From Ruminococcus sp. (lineage in GTDB: Bacteria > Bacillota > Clostridia > Oscillospirales > Acutalibacteraceae): 48,627 nucleotides of DNA. The stretch's first letter is position 1. Each line of letters opens with the position of its first letter. Below are positions 31,417 to 38,440 of this stretch, one piece after another. The DNA is taken from positions 1-48,627 of the forward strand of contig JAFRBX010000006.1 of NCBI GenBank assembly GCA_017404665.1. Reading direction: 5' to 3'. The notes beneath the pieces are model-generated. The model had not been told where the DNA came from and ran no database searches. It saw only the letters and a program-made list of their open reading frames with translations. Both the position numbers and the translations under genes were made by a program.

Positions 31417-32142
31417 ATGAAGATGCAAATCAAGGATTTTGCCGAGCTGACGGGCGTCAGCGTGCGTACGCTGCATTATTATGACGAGATCGGATTGCTC
31501 AAACCGTCCGAGGTGGATGACTGCAGCGGTTATCGTTACTATGACAACTCTTGTCTGGATCGTATGCGGGAGATACTGTTCTACCGCGAGCTGGATTTTT
31601 CTTTGAAGAGTATTGCACAAATCCTCAGTTCACCCGACTATGACAAAGAACAGGCGCTCCGAAAACAGCGTCAGCTTTTGGTGCTGAAGAAAAACAGACT
31701 CGAAAAGCTGATCGCGGCGATCGACAGCGCGGAGAAAGGGAGTTTTGAAATGAACAATGAATATGAAAAAACGAGAAAGCAGTATGCGGACGAAGCGCGT
31801 GAGCGCTGGGGCGATACCGAGGCTTACAAAGAAAGCGAACAGCGTACTGCGAATTATACCGCTGACGATTGGAACGAGCTGCGTGCAGGGATGGACGCGA
31901 TCATGGAGGGCTTCGCTGAGTTGAAGAGCGAGGGTGTTTCACTAGATGATGAAAGAGCGCGTTTGCAAGTCGAAAAACTAAAGCAGTTCATCACCGAGCG
32001 GATGTACACCTGCACCGACGAGATTCTCTCGGGACTCGGGCAGATGTATGTCGCCGATGACCGCTTCACGAAGAACATTGATAAGCACGGCGAAGGTACC
32101 GCTGAATATATTGCCGGGTGCATCCAGAGCTATTGCTCATAA
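31417..32142 (+). CDS. MerR-family regulator with TipAS drug-sensing domain
   Basis: A 241-residue protein. The N-terminal winged HTH (MQIKDFAELTGVSVRTLHYY, DEIGLLKPSE, GYRYYDNSCLDRM) is a classic MerR domain, and a coiled-coil follows (about residues 80-115). The C-terminal 125 residues (YADEARERWGDTEAYKES ... YTCTDEILSGLGQMYVADDR ... GTAEYIAGCIQSYC) form the TipAS antibiotic-binding domain known from TipA, Mta and SkgA. It should activate its own promoter, and perhaps a resistance gene, when it binds a multidrug-type ligand. The MerR-type promoter just upstream agrees. Confidence 0.92.
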   Translation: MKMQIKDFAELTGVSVRTLHYYDEIGLLKPSEVDDCSGYRYYDNSCLDRMREILFYRELDFSLKSIAQILSSPDYDKEQALRKQRQLLVLKKNRLEKLIAAIDSAEKGSFEMNNEYEKTRKQYADEARERWGDTEAYKESEQRTANYTADDWNELRAGMDAIMEGFAELKSEGVSLDDERARLQVEKLKQFITERMYTCTDEILSGLGQMYVADDRFTKNIDKHGEGTAEYIAGCIQSYCS

Positions 32143-32162
32143 ATCAGGAATATACAACAAAG

Positions 32163-32195
32163 CGGTCAGGCTTGACGCTGTGTCTTGCCTGACCG
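32163..32195. terminator. Bidirectional hairpin between merR-type gene and deformylase
   Basis: CGGTCAGGC (32163-32171) pairs with GCCTGACCG (32187-32195). It sits between two convergent genes and the minus side leaves a T-rich tail. Confidence 0.55.
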
Positions 32196-32200
32196 TTAAC

Positions 32201-32614
32201 TTATATCAATATGCTGTTGCAGTGGTCGATCTCGTGCTGGATGATCTGGGCGGTGAAGCCGGTGTAGCTTGCCGTTTTCCATATGAAGCTGGTGCCCTGA
32301 TATTTGACACGGATGGTCTTGTATCGTATGGTCGGTCTGGGACCGCCGAGCAGGGAGAGACAGCCTTCCTCGGCTTGATACATCCCCGACTTGCTGACGA
32401 TCTCGGGATTGTACATCACGGTGTATTTGCCGTTATCGCTGAACGCGATGATGCGCTTCGTCACGCCGATCATATTTGCCGCCATGCCGACGCAGGTCTC
32501 ACGGTGCACCATGAGCGTGTCGAGCAAGTCCCGCCCGACGAGGATATCATCCTTGACAGCATCCTTCGATTTGATCCCCAAAAACAACGGGTCGTGTATA
32601 AGTTCCTTGACCAT
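32201..32614 (-). CDS. def: Peptide deformylase
   Basis: Removes the formyl group from nascent N-termini with a metal ion. The 137-residue protein shows the three motifs: motif 1 as CVGMAANMIG (the usual form is GxGLAAxQ, so the Gln is replaced), motif 2 EEGCLSL with the metal-binding Cys, and motif 3 QIIQHEIDH with two metal-binding His and the catalytic Glu. It is shorter than housekeeping Def (150-180 residues) and its motif 1 departs from consensus, so it may be the secondary or accessory deformylase common in Clostridia. GGAGG precedes the ATG at 32614. Confidence 0.88.
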   Translation of the reverse strand: MVKELIHDPLFLGIKSKDAVKDDILVGRDLLDTLMVHRETCVGMAANMIGVTKRIIAFSDNGKYTVMYNPEIVSKSGMYQAEEGCLSLLGGPRPTIRYKTIRVKYQGTSFIWKTASYTGFTAQIIQHEIDHCNSILI

Positions 32615-32653
32615 ATGATCGCCTCCATACGTTAGCCACAGTACTTTGTTACT

Positions 32654-32682
32654 ATTATATCGTTATCATGGCACAGTTGCAA
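32654..32682 (-). promoter_or_regulatory. Promoter of the deformylase gene
   Basis: On the minus strand TTGCAA (32682-32677) and TATAAT (32659-32654) are separated by 17 bases, about 40 bases before the start codon. Confidence 0.6.
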
Positions 32683-32768
32683 GATTTGCGTTTACTTTTA
32701 CAATTTACTCAAAAAAGTTTCCGGTCAAAGATCAAAGTACAATAAACCGCCTCAATACTATGCTATAC

Positions 32769-32797
32769 TTGTATCAACAGTATTATTGTACTATAAT
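32769..32797 (+). promoter_or_regulatory. Promoter upstream of the 97-residue protein
   Basis: TTGTAT (32769-32774), 17-base spacer, TATAAT (32792-32797). It lies about 60 bases before the ATG at 32860. Confidence 0.6.
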
Positions 32798-32859
32798 ATT
32801 GGCATATAGAATACGGCTTTGACGCGACAGTTGCATCATGGTGAATTTGAGAGGAAAGA

Positions 32860-33153
32860 ATGATGAAAAAGTCTAAGAGGAAAGAGTATAAGTGGAAAGT
32901 GTATAAGAGAATCGCTGCGGAAAAAATGATAGAAGTGGTCGGAAAAGACTTCATTAGACATCATATCGATCACATAGCTTGTTCATATTGTGATACCGGA
33001 GATATGGTTAAAATAACCTTTTTGGTATATCAACCTTCCGATACTTTTGAAGATAAAAGTATTATAAAAGATGAAAGCTCTATAGAAAGATACTTTGAAG
33101 TAATAATCAACAAGAAAACAAAGAAGTGTATAGAAGTTGATAATAAGTTATAG
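32860..33153 (+). CDS. Small basic protein of unknown function
   Basis: A 97-residue protein, very Lys-rich at the start (MMKKSKRKEYKWKVYKRIA) with a beta-strand second half (MVKITFLVYQP ... YFEVIINKKTKKCIEVD). No membrane segment and no family that I recognise. The coding sequence is AT-richer than its neighbours, which suggests acquisition from elsewhere. GAGAGGAAAG precedes the ATG, with a second ATG just after it. It stands alone with its own promoter. Confidence 0.6.
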   Translation: MMKKSKRKEYKWKVYKRIAAEKMIEVVGKDFIRHHIDHIACSYCDTGDMVKITFLVYQPSDTFEDKSIIKDESSIERYFEVIINKKTKKCIEVDNKL

Positions 33154-33197
33154 TCTGCATAACTCTGTAAGAGTAGCATTAGATGCAAACAGGATGA

Positions 33198-33227
33198 TTG
33201 ACAGCGCGCATCGCATCTTGCTATAAT
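33198..33227 (+). promoter_or_regulatory. Promoter of the EamA transporter gene
   Basis: TTGACA (33198-33203), 18-base spacer, TATAAT (33222-33227). CAGGATGATTGACAGCG at 33190-33206 is identical to the sequence around the promoter at 29445. Confidence 0.8.
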
Positions 33228-33273
33228 TGTACCCATAGAAAACTGTTATGGTTGGAACAGCCAAGGAAATACC

Positions 33274-34287
33274 ATGAAAAAACAAAACGAAAAATCAAAA
33301 AACATTACTATCCTTGCGATTCTGTACGCTCTTGCGGCGGCGCTGTTCTACGCGCTGAATGTGCCGTGCTCCAAGCTGCTGCTCGAATATGTTTCTCCGA
33401 CAATGATGGCGGCGTTTCTATATCTCGGCGCGGGTCTGGGCGTCGGTTTGATGTATCTGTTTCATCTGCCGAAGGAGCAAAAGACAGAACGGCTGAACAA
33501 GAAGGATCTGCCGTACACGATCGGGATGGTCTTGCTTGATATCATAGCGCCGATCCTACTGATGATCGGTGTGAACATCGGCTCGTCCTCCAACGCAACC
33601 CTGCTCGGCAACTTTGAGATCGTGGCGACGACTGTTATCGCTCTGCTGATCTTCAAGGAGAGTGTCAGCCGCCGGCTGTGGATCGCGATCGCGTTCATCA
33701 CACTGTCGAGTATTATCCTGACCTTTGGCGGAGAGGGGAGCTTCGACTTCTCGTTCGGGTCGGTATTCGTCCTCGGCGCAACCGTCTGCTGGGGATTTGA
33801 AAATAACTGCACACGCAAAATCTCAGAAAAAAGCACATATCAGATCGTGACGATCAAGGGCTTATGCTCCGGTACAGGCTCGATGATCATCGCGCTGGTC
33901 ATCGGCGAGCGTTTTTCGCAGATACAGTATATAGCGCTTGCGCTGTTGCTCGGCTTTGTCGCTTACGGACTGAGCATCTTCACCTATATCCGTGCGCAAA
34001 AGACCCTCGGCGCGGCTAAGACTTCCGCTTATTACGCGGTCGCCCCGTTTATCGGCGCTTTTCTGTCCTTCATTCTGCTGAACGAGAGCCTGACGGTGAG
34101 CTATCTTATCGCCCTTGCGGTGATGATCGTCGGTACGGGTTTCGCTGTTTATGATACGCTGATCCGCAAGCACACCCATGAGCACACGCATACCTATACG
34201 CAAGACGGTATCACCTATACCGTCACGCACTCGCACAGCCATCAGCACGTTCTCGGAAGAGAGAAACATGATCATAAACATTTCTAA
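33274..34287 (+). CDS. EamA/DMT-family transporter with His-rich tail
   Basis: A 337-residue integral membrane protein with about ten hydrophobic helices in two EamA repeats (first: ILYALAAALFYALNVPCSKL; second: SVFVLGATVCWGFENNCTRK). Such transporters export or import small metabolites; the substrate is unknown. The last 45 residues are unusual: HTHEHTHTYTQDG and VTHSHSHQHVLGREKHDHKHF give 14 His, a likely cytoplasmic divalent-metal-binding tail. RBS-like CAAGGAA precedes ATG 33274, with a consensus promoter upstream. Confidence 0.88.
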   Translation: MKKQNEKSKNITILAILYALAAALFYALNVPCSKLLLEYVSPTMMAAFLYLGAGLGVGLMYLFHLPKEQKTERLNKKDLPYTIGMVLLDIIAPILLMIGVNIGSSSNATLLGNFEIVATTVIALLIFKESVSRRLWIAIAFITLSSIILTFGGEGSFDFSFGSVFVLGATVCWGFENNCTRKISEKSTYQIVTIKGLCSGTGSMIIALVIGERFSQIQYIALALLLGFVAYGLSIFTYIRAQKTLGAAKTSAYYAVAPFIGAFLSFILLNESLTVSYLIALAVMIVGTGFAVYDTLIRKHTHEHTHTYTQDGITYTVTHSHSHQHVLGREKHDHKHF

Positions 34288-34389
34288 AAGGCGGAATACA
34301 AGTTCCTCTTGCTTTCCGATGAAAAGCAGTTCGATCGGGAAGAAATCGAGGGAAAATACATTAAGACAAAACCAAATAGGAGGTTTGTT

Positions 34390-34875
34390 ATGACGGATAC
34401 ATTCGAGATCAGATTAAGGATCCATGATGAGGCGGAACTGTACAGCCCTTTTGATGAAGAACGATCGACCATAAGCGATGACGCTGTCGATTATATTTTC
34501 AGGCGTTATTAGGAAAAAGAATTCGGCGAAAGGATGCGGATCCGTATTATTTCGGATGAAGATATCGATATGGACAATCTCAAAAACGCGTTAGAAAAGT
34601 ATCTGTCGGTTGAAAGGCTTCAATTGAAAAAAGAGAAAAAAGCAAACACCGTCAAGCAGTTATGGATGTTCAGCGTCGGCGTTTTGTTCATCGCTGTCGG
34701 GCTGTACGCGGCGTCGGTACTTCCCGCGCTGCTGGGCGAGATCATCTCCACCATCGGCGCTTTCGCCATGTGGGAAGCGGCGAGTATATGGATCGTTGAG
34801 AATCCGCGTAACAGGCTGAAAAGAAAGTGGGTCGACAGCCTCATGCAAACGGAATTGACGGTTGAAAAACATTGA
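34390..34875 (+). pseudogene. Small membrane protein gene interrupted by an in-frame TAG
   Basis: From ATG 34390 (AGGAGG upstream) the frame gives MTDTFEIRLRIHDEAELYSP ... DDAVDYIFRRY, then TAG at 34510-34512. The same frame continues without pause: EKEFGERMRIRIISDEDIDM, then a coiled segment and two membrane helices (QLWMFSVGVLFIAVGLYAAS; GEIISTIGAFAMWEAASIWI), ending at 34875. The two halves read as one protein, as I recall for the intact family. The second half could restart at ATG 34534, but its site is poor. I take it as a nonsense mutation, with suppression as a weaker alternative. Confidence 0.65.
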
Positions 34876-34921
34876 TCCTGATTGATGGGAGCTACGGTTA
34901 ATCAGGCAATAGGAGAATAAA

Positions 34922-36079
34922 ATGAAACTGATATTTGCGTCGGACAGCTTTAAGGGGAGCCTTTCAAGCAAGAGAACGGCGGAGCTGCTGACCAAAGCCG
35001 CGCATGAAGTGTTCGGTGAGTGCGAATGTATCGGCGTGCCGGTCGCTGACGGCGGCGAGGGGACGGTCGACGCGGTGATAGATGCTTTGAACGGCAAGAA
35101 AGTCAGCGTAAGCGTCCACGATCCCTTGATGAACCGCATACAGGCGAGCTACGGTATCGCCGGTGAGAAAGCGATCATCGAGATGGCGGCGGCGTCCGGC
35201 TTGACGCTTGTCCCCGAGGATCTTCGTGATCCGATGAACACGACCACCTACGGAACGGGTGAACTGGTCCTCGACGCGCTTGACCGCGGCTGTCGGGAGC
35301 TGTATATCGCGATCGGCGGCTCGGCGACCAACGACGGCGGTATGGGGTGTATGCGCGCATTAGGCTCAAAATTTCTCAACAAGAACGGCAGTGAGCTGTC
35401 CGGCTGCGGCAGGGATTTAGCCGATGTAGCGGAAATCAACCTCAGCGATCTGGATAAGAGATTATCGGACGCGTCCGTCACCGTCCTTTGTGATGTGAAG
35501 AATCCCCTGTGCGGTGAGAACGGCGCGACCTATACTTACGCAAAACAAAAAGGAGCAACTCCCGAAACGATGGAACTGCTCGAAAAAGGGATGCAGAATT
35601 ACCGCGATGTGATAATAGAAAAGTTCGGCATCGACTGCGATACGGTCGAAGGCGCAGGCGCGGCAGGCGGCCTCGGCGCAGCGTTCAGCGTCTTTCTCAA
35701 CGCAAAGATGCAGTCCGGCATCGAAACTGTGCTGGATCTGATCGGCTTTGATGATCTGCTCAGCGGCGCGGATCTGGTCATCACCGGCGAGGGAAGAGCC
35801 GATAGGCAGTCCCTCTGCGGCAAGGTGATGCAGGGCGTCGCTCTGCACGTCAAAGTGAAAGGCGTCCCCGTGATCGGACTGTGCGGTTCCCTCGGCGACG
35901 GCGCGGAGCTGCTCTATGACTGCGGTATCACCAAGCTGGTCACCTTATCCGACAGCGCTGAGAGCATCGAAGACAAGATAGCGAACGCCGAACGGTATTA
36001 CTTTGACTCAGCGGTTAGATTGTTCCGCGAAATAGTTCTTAATCAACAGCATTCGGATAAGTCGTATGAAAGTACTTGA
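34922..36079 (+). CDS. Glycerate kinase
   Basis: Phosphorylates D-glycerate (to 2-phosphoglycerate in this GarK/GlxK-type family), linking glycerate or serine breakdown to glycolysis. The 385-residue protein has FASDSFKGSLSS at the start, VPVADGGEGTVDAV, the GGSATNDGGMGCMRALG phosphate-binding region, GAAGGLGAAF and a VITGEGRADRQSLCGKV motif, all characteristic. GGAGAA precedes ATG 34922. The family's normal length is about 375-385. It is followed after 46 bases by the VbhA-like gene. Confidence 0.95.
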   Translation: MKLIFASDSFKGSLSSKRTAELLTKAAHEVFGECECIGVPVADGGEGTVDAVIDALNGKKVSVSVHDPLMNRIQASYGIAGEKAIIEMAAASGLTLVPEDLRDPMNTTTYGTGELVLDALDRGCRELYIAIGGSATNDGGMGCMRALGSKFLNKNGSELSGCGRDLADVAEINLSDLDKRLSDASVTVLCDVKNPLCGENGATYTYAKQKGATPETMELLEKGMQNYRDVIIEKFGIDCDTVEGAGAAGGLGAAFSVFLNAKMQSGIETVLDLIGFDDLLSGADLVITGEGRADRQSLCGKVMQGVALHVKVKGVPVIGLCGSLGDGAELLYDCGITKLVTLSDSAESIEDKIANAERYYFDSAVRLFREIVLNQQHSDKSYEST

Positions 36080-36125
36080 CTATTCTTCAATTTCGGGTAG
36101 AATAGGATTATTAGGAGTGTTGATT

Positions 36126-36305
36126 ATGTCCTCTGTCGATTTGAAAAAGAGAAAAAGAGCTGTCAAGATATCTCGTGCTGTTAACAGTATCGAGGGCGTT
36201 GCTGTGTCCGAAAAGGCAGAGCAGATCTTTGAACAGTGGGCAGAGGGCAAGATTACCGGCGAACAAATGAAAGAGCAGATGCTCCGTATGTATGCAAAGG
36301 CGTAA
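36126..36305 (+). CDS. VbhA-like antitoxin
   Basis: A 59-residue helical protein: LKKRKRAVKISRAVNSIEGV followed by VSEKAEQIFEQWAEGKITGE. This is the pattern of VbhA-type antitoxins, whose inhibitory helix places a Glu in the Fic active site. The Glu and Gly are present (SIEG), but the usual Ser/Thr four residues before the Glu is a Val. TAGGAG precedes ATG 36126. The stop lies one base before the Fic start, so the pair is translated together. Confidence 0.8.
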   Translation: MSSVDLKKRKRAVKISRAVNSIEGVAVSEKAEQIFEQWAEGKITGEQMKEQMLRMYAKA

Positions 36306-36306
36306 C

Positions 36307-37035
36307 ATGAGCAAGTATGATATCTATCTGCAGGAAGGCAGTAACGTACTGAAAAACAAACTCGGCATCACAGATGAGGCTGAGTTAGATATGGCTGAGT
36401 CCGGCATGGTAAGGACAAACATGAACCTGCTTTATGAGAGCGGGTTTTCTGATTTTACGGCAGAGGGCTTTTGCGCGTTACACCGGCAGATGTTCTCGGA
36501 TGTATATGATTGGGCAGGAAAATACCGCTTGATTAATATGCAGAAGCGTGAAGCGATATTGGCGGGCAAGAGCGTTTGGTACTCCAACTGGGATACCATT
36601 GAAAAGGACTTACACGATGCTTTTGCGGAGATCGGAAAGGTTGATTGGCAGAACCTGACTCACGATGAATTTGCAAAGAGAGTCGCAAGGTTGTTCCCGG
36701 CGGTTTGGCAGGTGCATCCTTTCCGTGAAGGGAACACTCGAACGACTGTTATGATGATAGCGTTGTTCGTTGAGAATTACGGATATTACTTTGACTACGA
36801 GCTGATGGCGCAGAGCGCGGGATATGTGCGTAACGCCTTTGTGCTGTGCTGTTTTGGCGAGTATTCGGAGTATGAACATCTGGAGAAGATCTTGCTTGAC
36901 GCGATCAGTGAAGTACCGATCGAAGAGCTGTATGATAGCGAGGATGAACCGGCGCAAGAGCAGAGGGCTTCCAAGTACCAAAAGTATTATACCGAGAATT
37001 ACAAACCTCAACCGCATGAATATATTGAAGACTAG
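36307..37035 (+). CDS. Fic-family AMP-transferase toxin (VbhT-like)
   Basis: A 242-residue Fic protein: the core motif H137-PFREGN-TR145 has the catalytic His, the metal-binding acidic residue (Glu) and the two phosphate-binding residues (Asn, Arg), so it should be active. Upstream are LHRQMFSDVYDWAGKYRLIN (Fic N-terminal helices and flap). Fic toxins transfer AMP to target proteins, for example gyrase and topoisomerase IV for VbhT/FicT. It follows its antitoxin directly. The C-terminus is acidic with an extra YQKYYTENYKPQPHEYIED end. A weak hairpin (37082-37103) follows. Confidence 0.88.
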   Translation: MSKYDIYLQEGSNVLKNKLGITDEAELDMAESGMVRTNMNLLYESGFSDFTAEGFCALHRQMFSDVYDWAGKYRLINMQKREAILAGKSVWYSNWDTIEKDLHDAFAEIGKVDWQNLTHDEFAKRVARLFPAVWQVHPFREGNTRTTVMMIALFVENYGYYFDYELMAQSAGYVRNAFVLCCFGEYSEYEHLEKILLDAISEVPIEELYDSEDEPAQEQRASKYQKYYTENYKPQPHEYIED

Positions 37036-37171
37036 TTTTGAATAACAGCCTAAATCAAGAGCTTTATTATAATAGAGAAAGCCGTTGAATGCGAGCTCAA
37101 CGGTAGTTTATTTTGGATAATCTTCAACAACATGTTATTCTGGTCGAAGCTGTATAGAACAGGAGGTTCAT

Positions 37172-37630
37172 ATGGGTTTAATGGAAGTAGCAAGCGGAAA
37201 ATCCGTTTATCGCGGTTATGAGTATTATATCCACAATAAGGTGCTGGTTGCCGAAAAAGTCGATGAGTACCAATATCACGGCGCGGTGGAAGGTACTGCG
37301 GATGAGCCATATGAGGTGTTGATTGACGTCATCCATCCAAGGAAATCTCACTGTAACTGTCCTCATGCGGATGGAAAAAGGATCGTCTGCAAGCATCAGA
37401 TCGCTGTGTATTTCAAAGCCTTTCCGGAAGAGGCGAAGAAATACAAGAAAGAGCTGGACGACTATTACGAAGAAGAGGAACAGCGGTATGACCGCATTGA
37501 GGAAGAGCTGGCAAAACACCTAAAAAAGGCCAACAAACAGGAATTGATGGAAATGATATGGGATTTACTATACGAAGGTCCCGAGTGGCAGTTCAACCGA
37601 TTTGTTGACCGTTATTTGAATATAGACTGA
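37172..37630 (+). CDS. SWIM zinc-finger protein
   Basis: A 152-residue protein with the SWIM signature C61-x-C63-x9-C73-x-H75 (CNCPHADGKRIVCKHQ), which binds zinc and is thought to act in DNA or protein contacts. The N-terminal part SGKSVYRGYEYYIHNKVLV and the following strands are typical for SWIM proteins. The C-terminal half is a long charged helix (EEAKKYKKELDDYYEEEEQR). AGGAGG precedes ATG 37172. The exonuclease gene begins two bases after its stop, so the two are one operon and may act together. Confidence 0.85.
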   Translation: MGLMEVASGKSVYRGYEYYIHNKVLVAEKVDEYQYHGAVEGTADEPYEVLIDVIHPRKSHCNCPHADGKRIVCKHQIAVYFKAFPEEAKKYKKELDDYYEEEEQRYDRIEEELAKHLKKANKQELMEMIWDLLYEGPEWQFNRFVDRYLNID

Positions 37631-37632
37631 TT

Positions 37633-38175
37633 ATGCAAAACAAGCGATTCATTGTATTTGACTTGGAAACGCCGAACCGGTACAACAATCGAATGAGCGC
37701 GATCGGTATTGCCGTAATAGAGGACAGCGTGATCGTCAACGAGTATTACTCCCTCGTCGATCCTGAACAGCCCTTTGATTATTTCAACACGCGCCTGACG
37801 GGTATCAGCGAAGAGACGGTCGTAGGCGCGCCGACATTTCCGGAACTCTGGGTGAAGATCGAGCCGCTGTTCTCAAGCGGTCTGCTCGTGGCGCACAACG
37901 CCGTATTCGATATGGGCGTGCTGAAGAAGTGCCTGCGCGATTACGGGATCGACTGGCGGCCGTATGTGCGCTACATCTGCACGGTGCAGATGGGCAGGCG
38001 GCTGCTCCCCGGCATCAGCCATAAGCTCAATGATATGTGTGAGCATTACGGTATATGCCTGAACCACCATCAAGCTGACAGCGACAGCCGCGCCTGCGCC
38101 GAGATACTCCTGCATTACCTCGAAGCCGGAGCCGACGTCAGGCAGTACATACGGACTTGCTCACTTAACAAGTGA
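37633..38175 (+). CDS. DEDDh 3'-5' exonuclease
   Basis: A 180-residue stand-alone exonuclease of the DnaQ/PolC-epsilon type. Exo I is FDLETPN (Asp, Glu), Exo II is the VAHNAVFDMGVLKK segment (Asp), and Exo III is HHQADSDSRACAEI (His and Asp). That makes all five DEDDh residues present. Such enzymes trim DNA or RNA 3' ends in repair or defence. Coupled to the SWIM gene with a two-base gap; a terminator follows. Confidence 0.88.
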   Translation: MQNKRFIVFDLETPNRYNNRMSAIGIAVIEDSVIVNEYYSLVDPEQPFDYFNTRLTGISEETVVGAPTFPELWVKIEPLFSSGLLVAHNAVFDMGVLKKCLRDYGIDWRPYVRYICTVQMGRRLLPGISHKLNDMCEHYGICLNHHQADSDSRACAEILLHYLEAGADVRQYIRTCSLNK

Positions 38176-38200
38176 TAGAATTATTAGCAAGCTGAAAGAA

Positions 38201-38252
38201 AATCCTCCTCGACAAGCGGTGATACGCGGAGTCGAAGAGGATTCTTGTTTTT
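38201..38252 (+). terminator. Terminator of the SWIM-exonuclease operon
   Basis: AATCCTCCTCGAC (38201-38213) pairs with GTCGAAGAGGATT (38231-38243) with one mismatch; CTTGTTTTT follows. Confidence 0.75.
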
Positions 38253-38316
38253 CAGAATCCTAAAGATTTGCTCGTAGAAAATAATATACAGTATTTACAA
38301 CATTGCTTAATTGCAA

Positions 38317-38389
38317 TTTCGGCAAATTTTTGAACGAAATAAAAATCTGCCGAAATTTTGTTGACTATCGGAATGATTTCGGCTATAAT
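38317..38389 (+). promoter_or_regulatory. Promoter with three TTTCGGC operator-like sites
   Basis: TTGACT (38361-38366), 17-base spacer, TATAAT (38384-38389). TTTCGGCA (38317-38324), its inverse TGCCGAAA (38348-38355) and TTTCGGC (38377-38383, abutting the -10 box) suggest a repressor that occupies the promoter. Confidence 0.65.
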
Positions 38390-38440
38390 AATAGCAGAGT
38401 TAAAATCAGCCGCAAACTACACGCTTTCAGGTGGTGCTTT

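Noticed and set aside
37066-37103. TATAAT box and CCGTTGA/TCAACGG hairpin between the Fic and SWIM genes
   Set aside because: No -35 box at a usable distance, and the hairpin lacks a proper T run; too weak to call either a promoter or a terminator.
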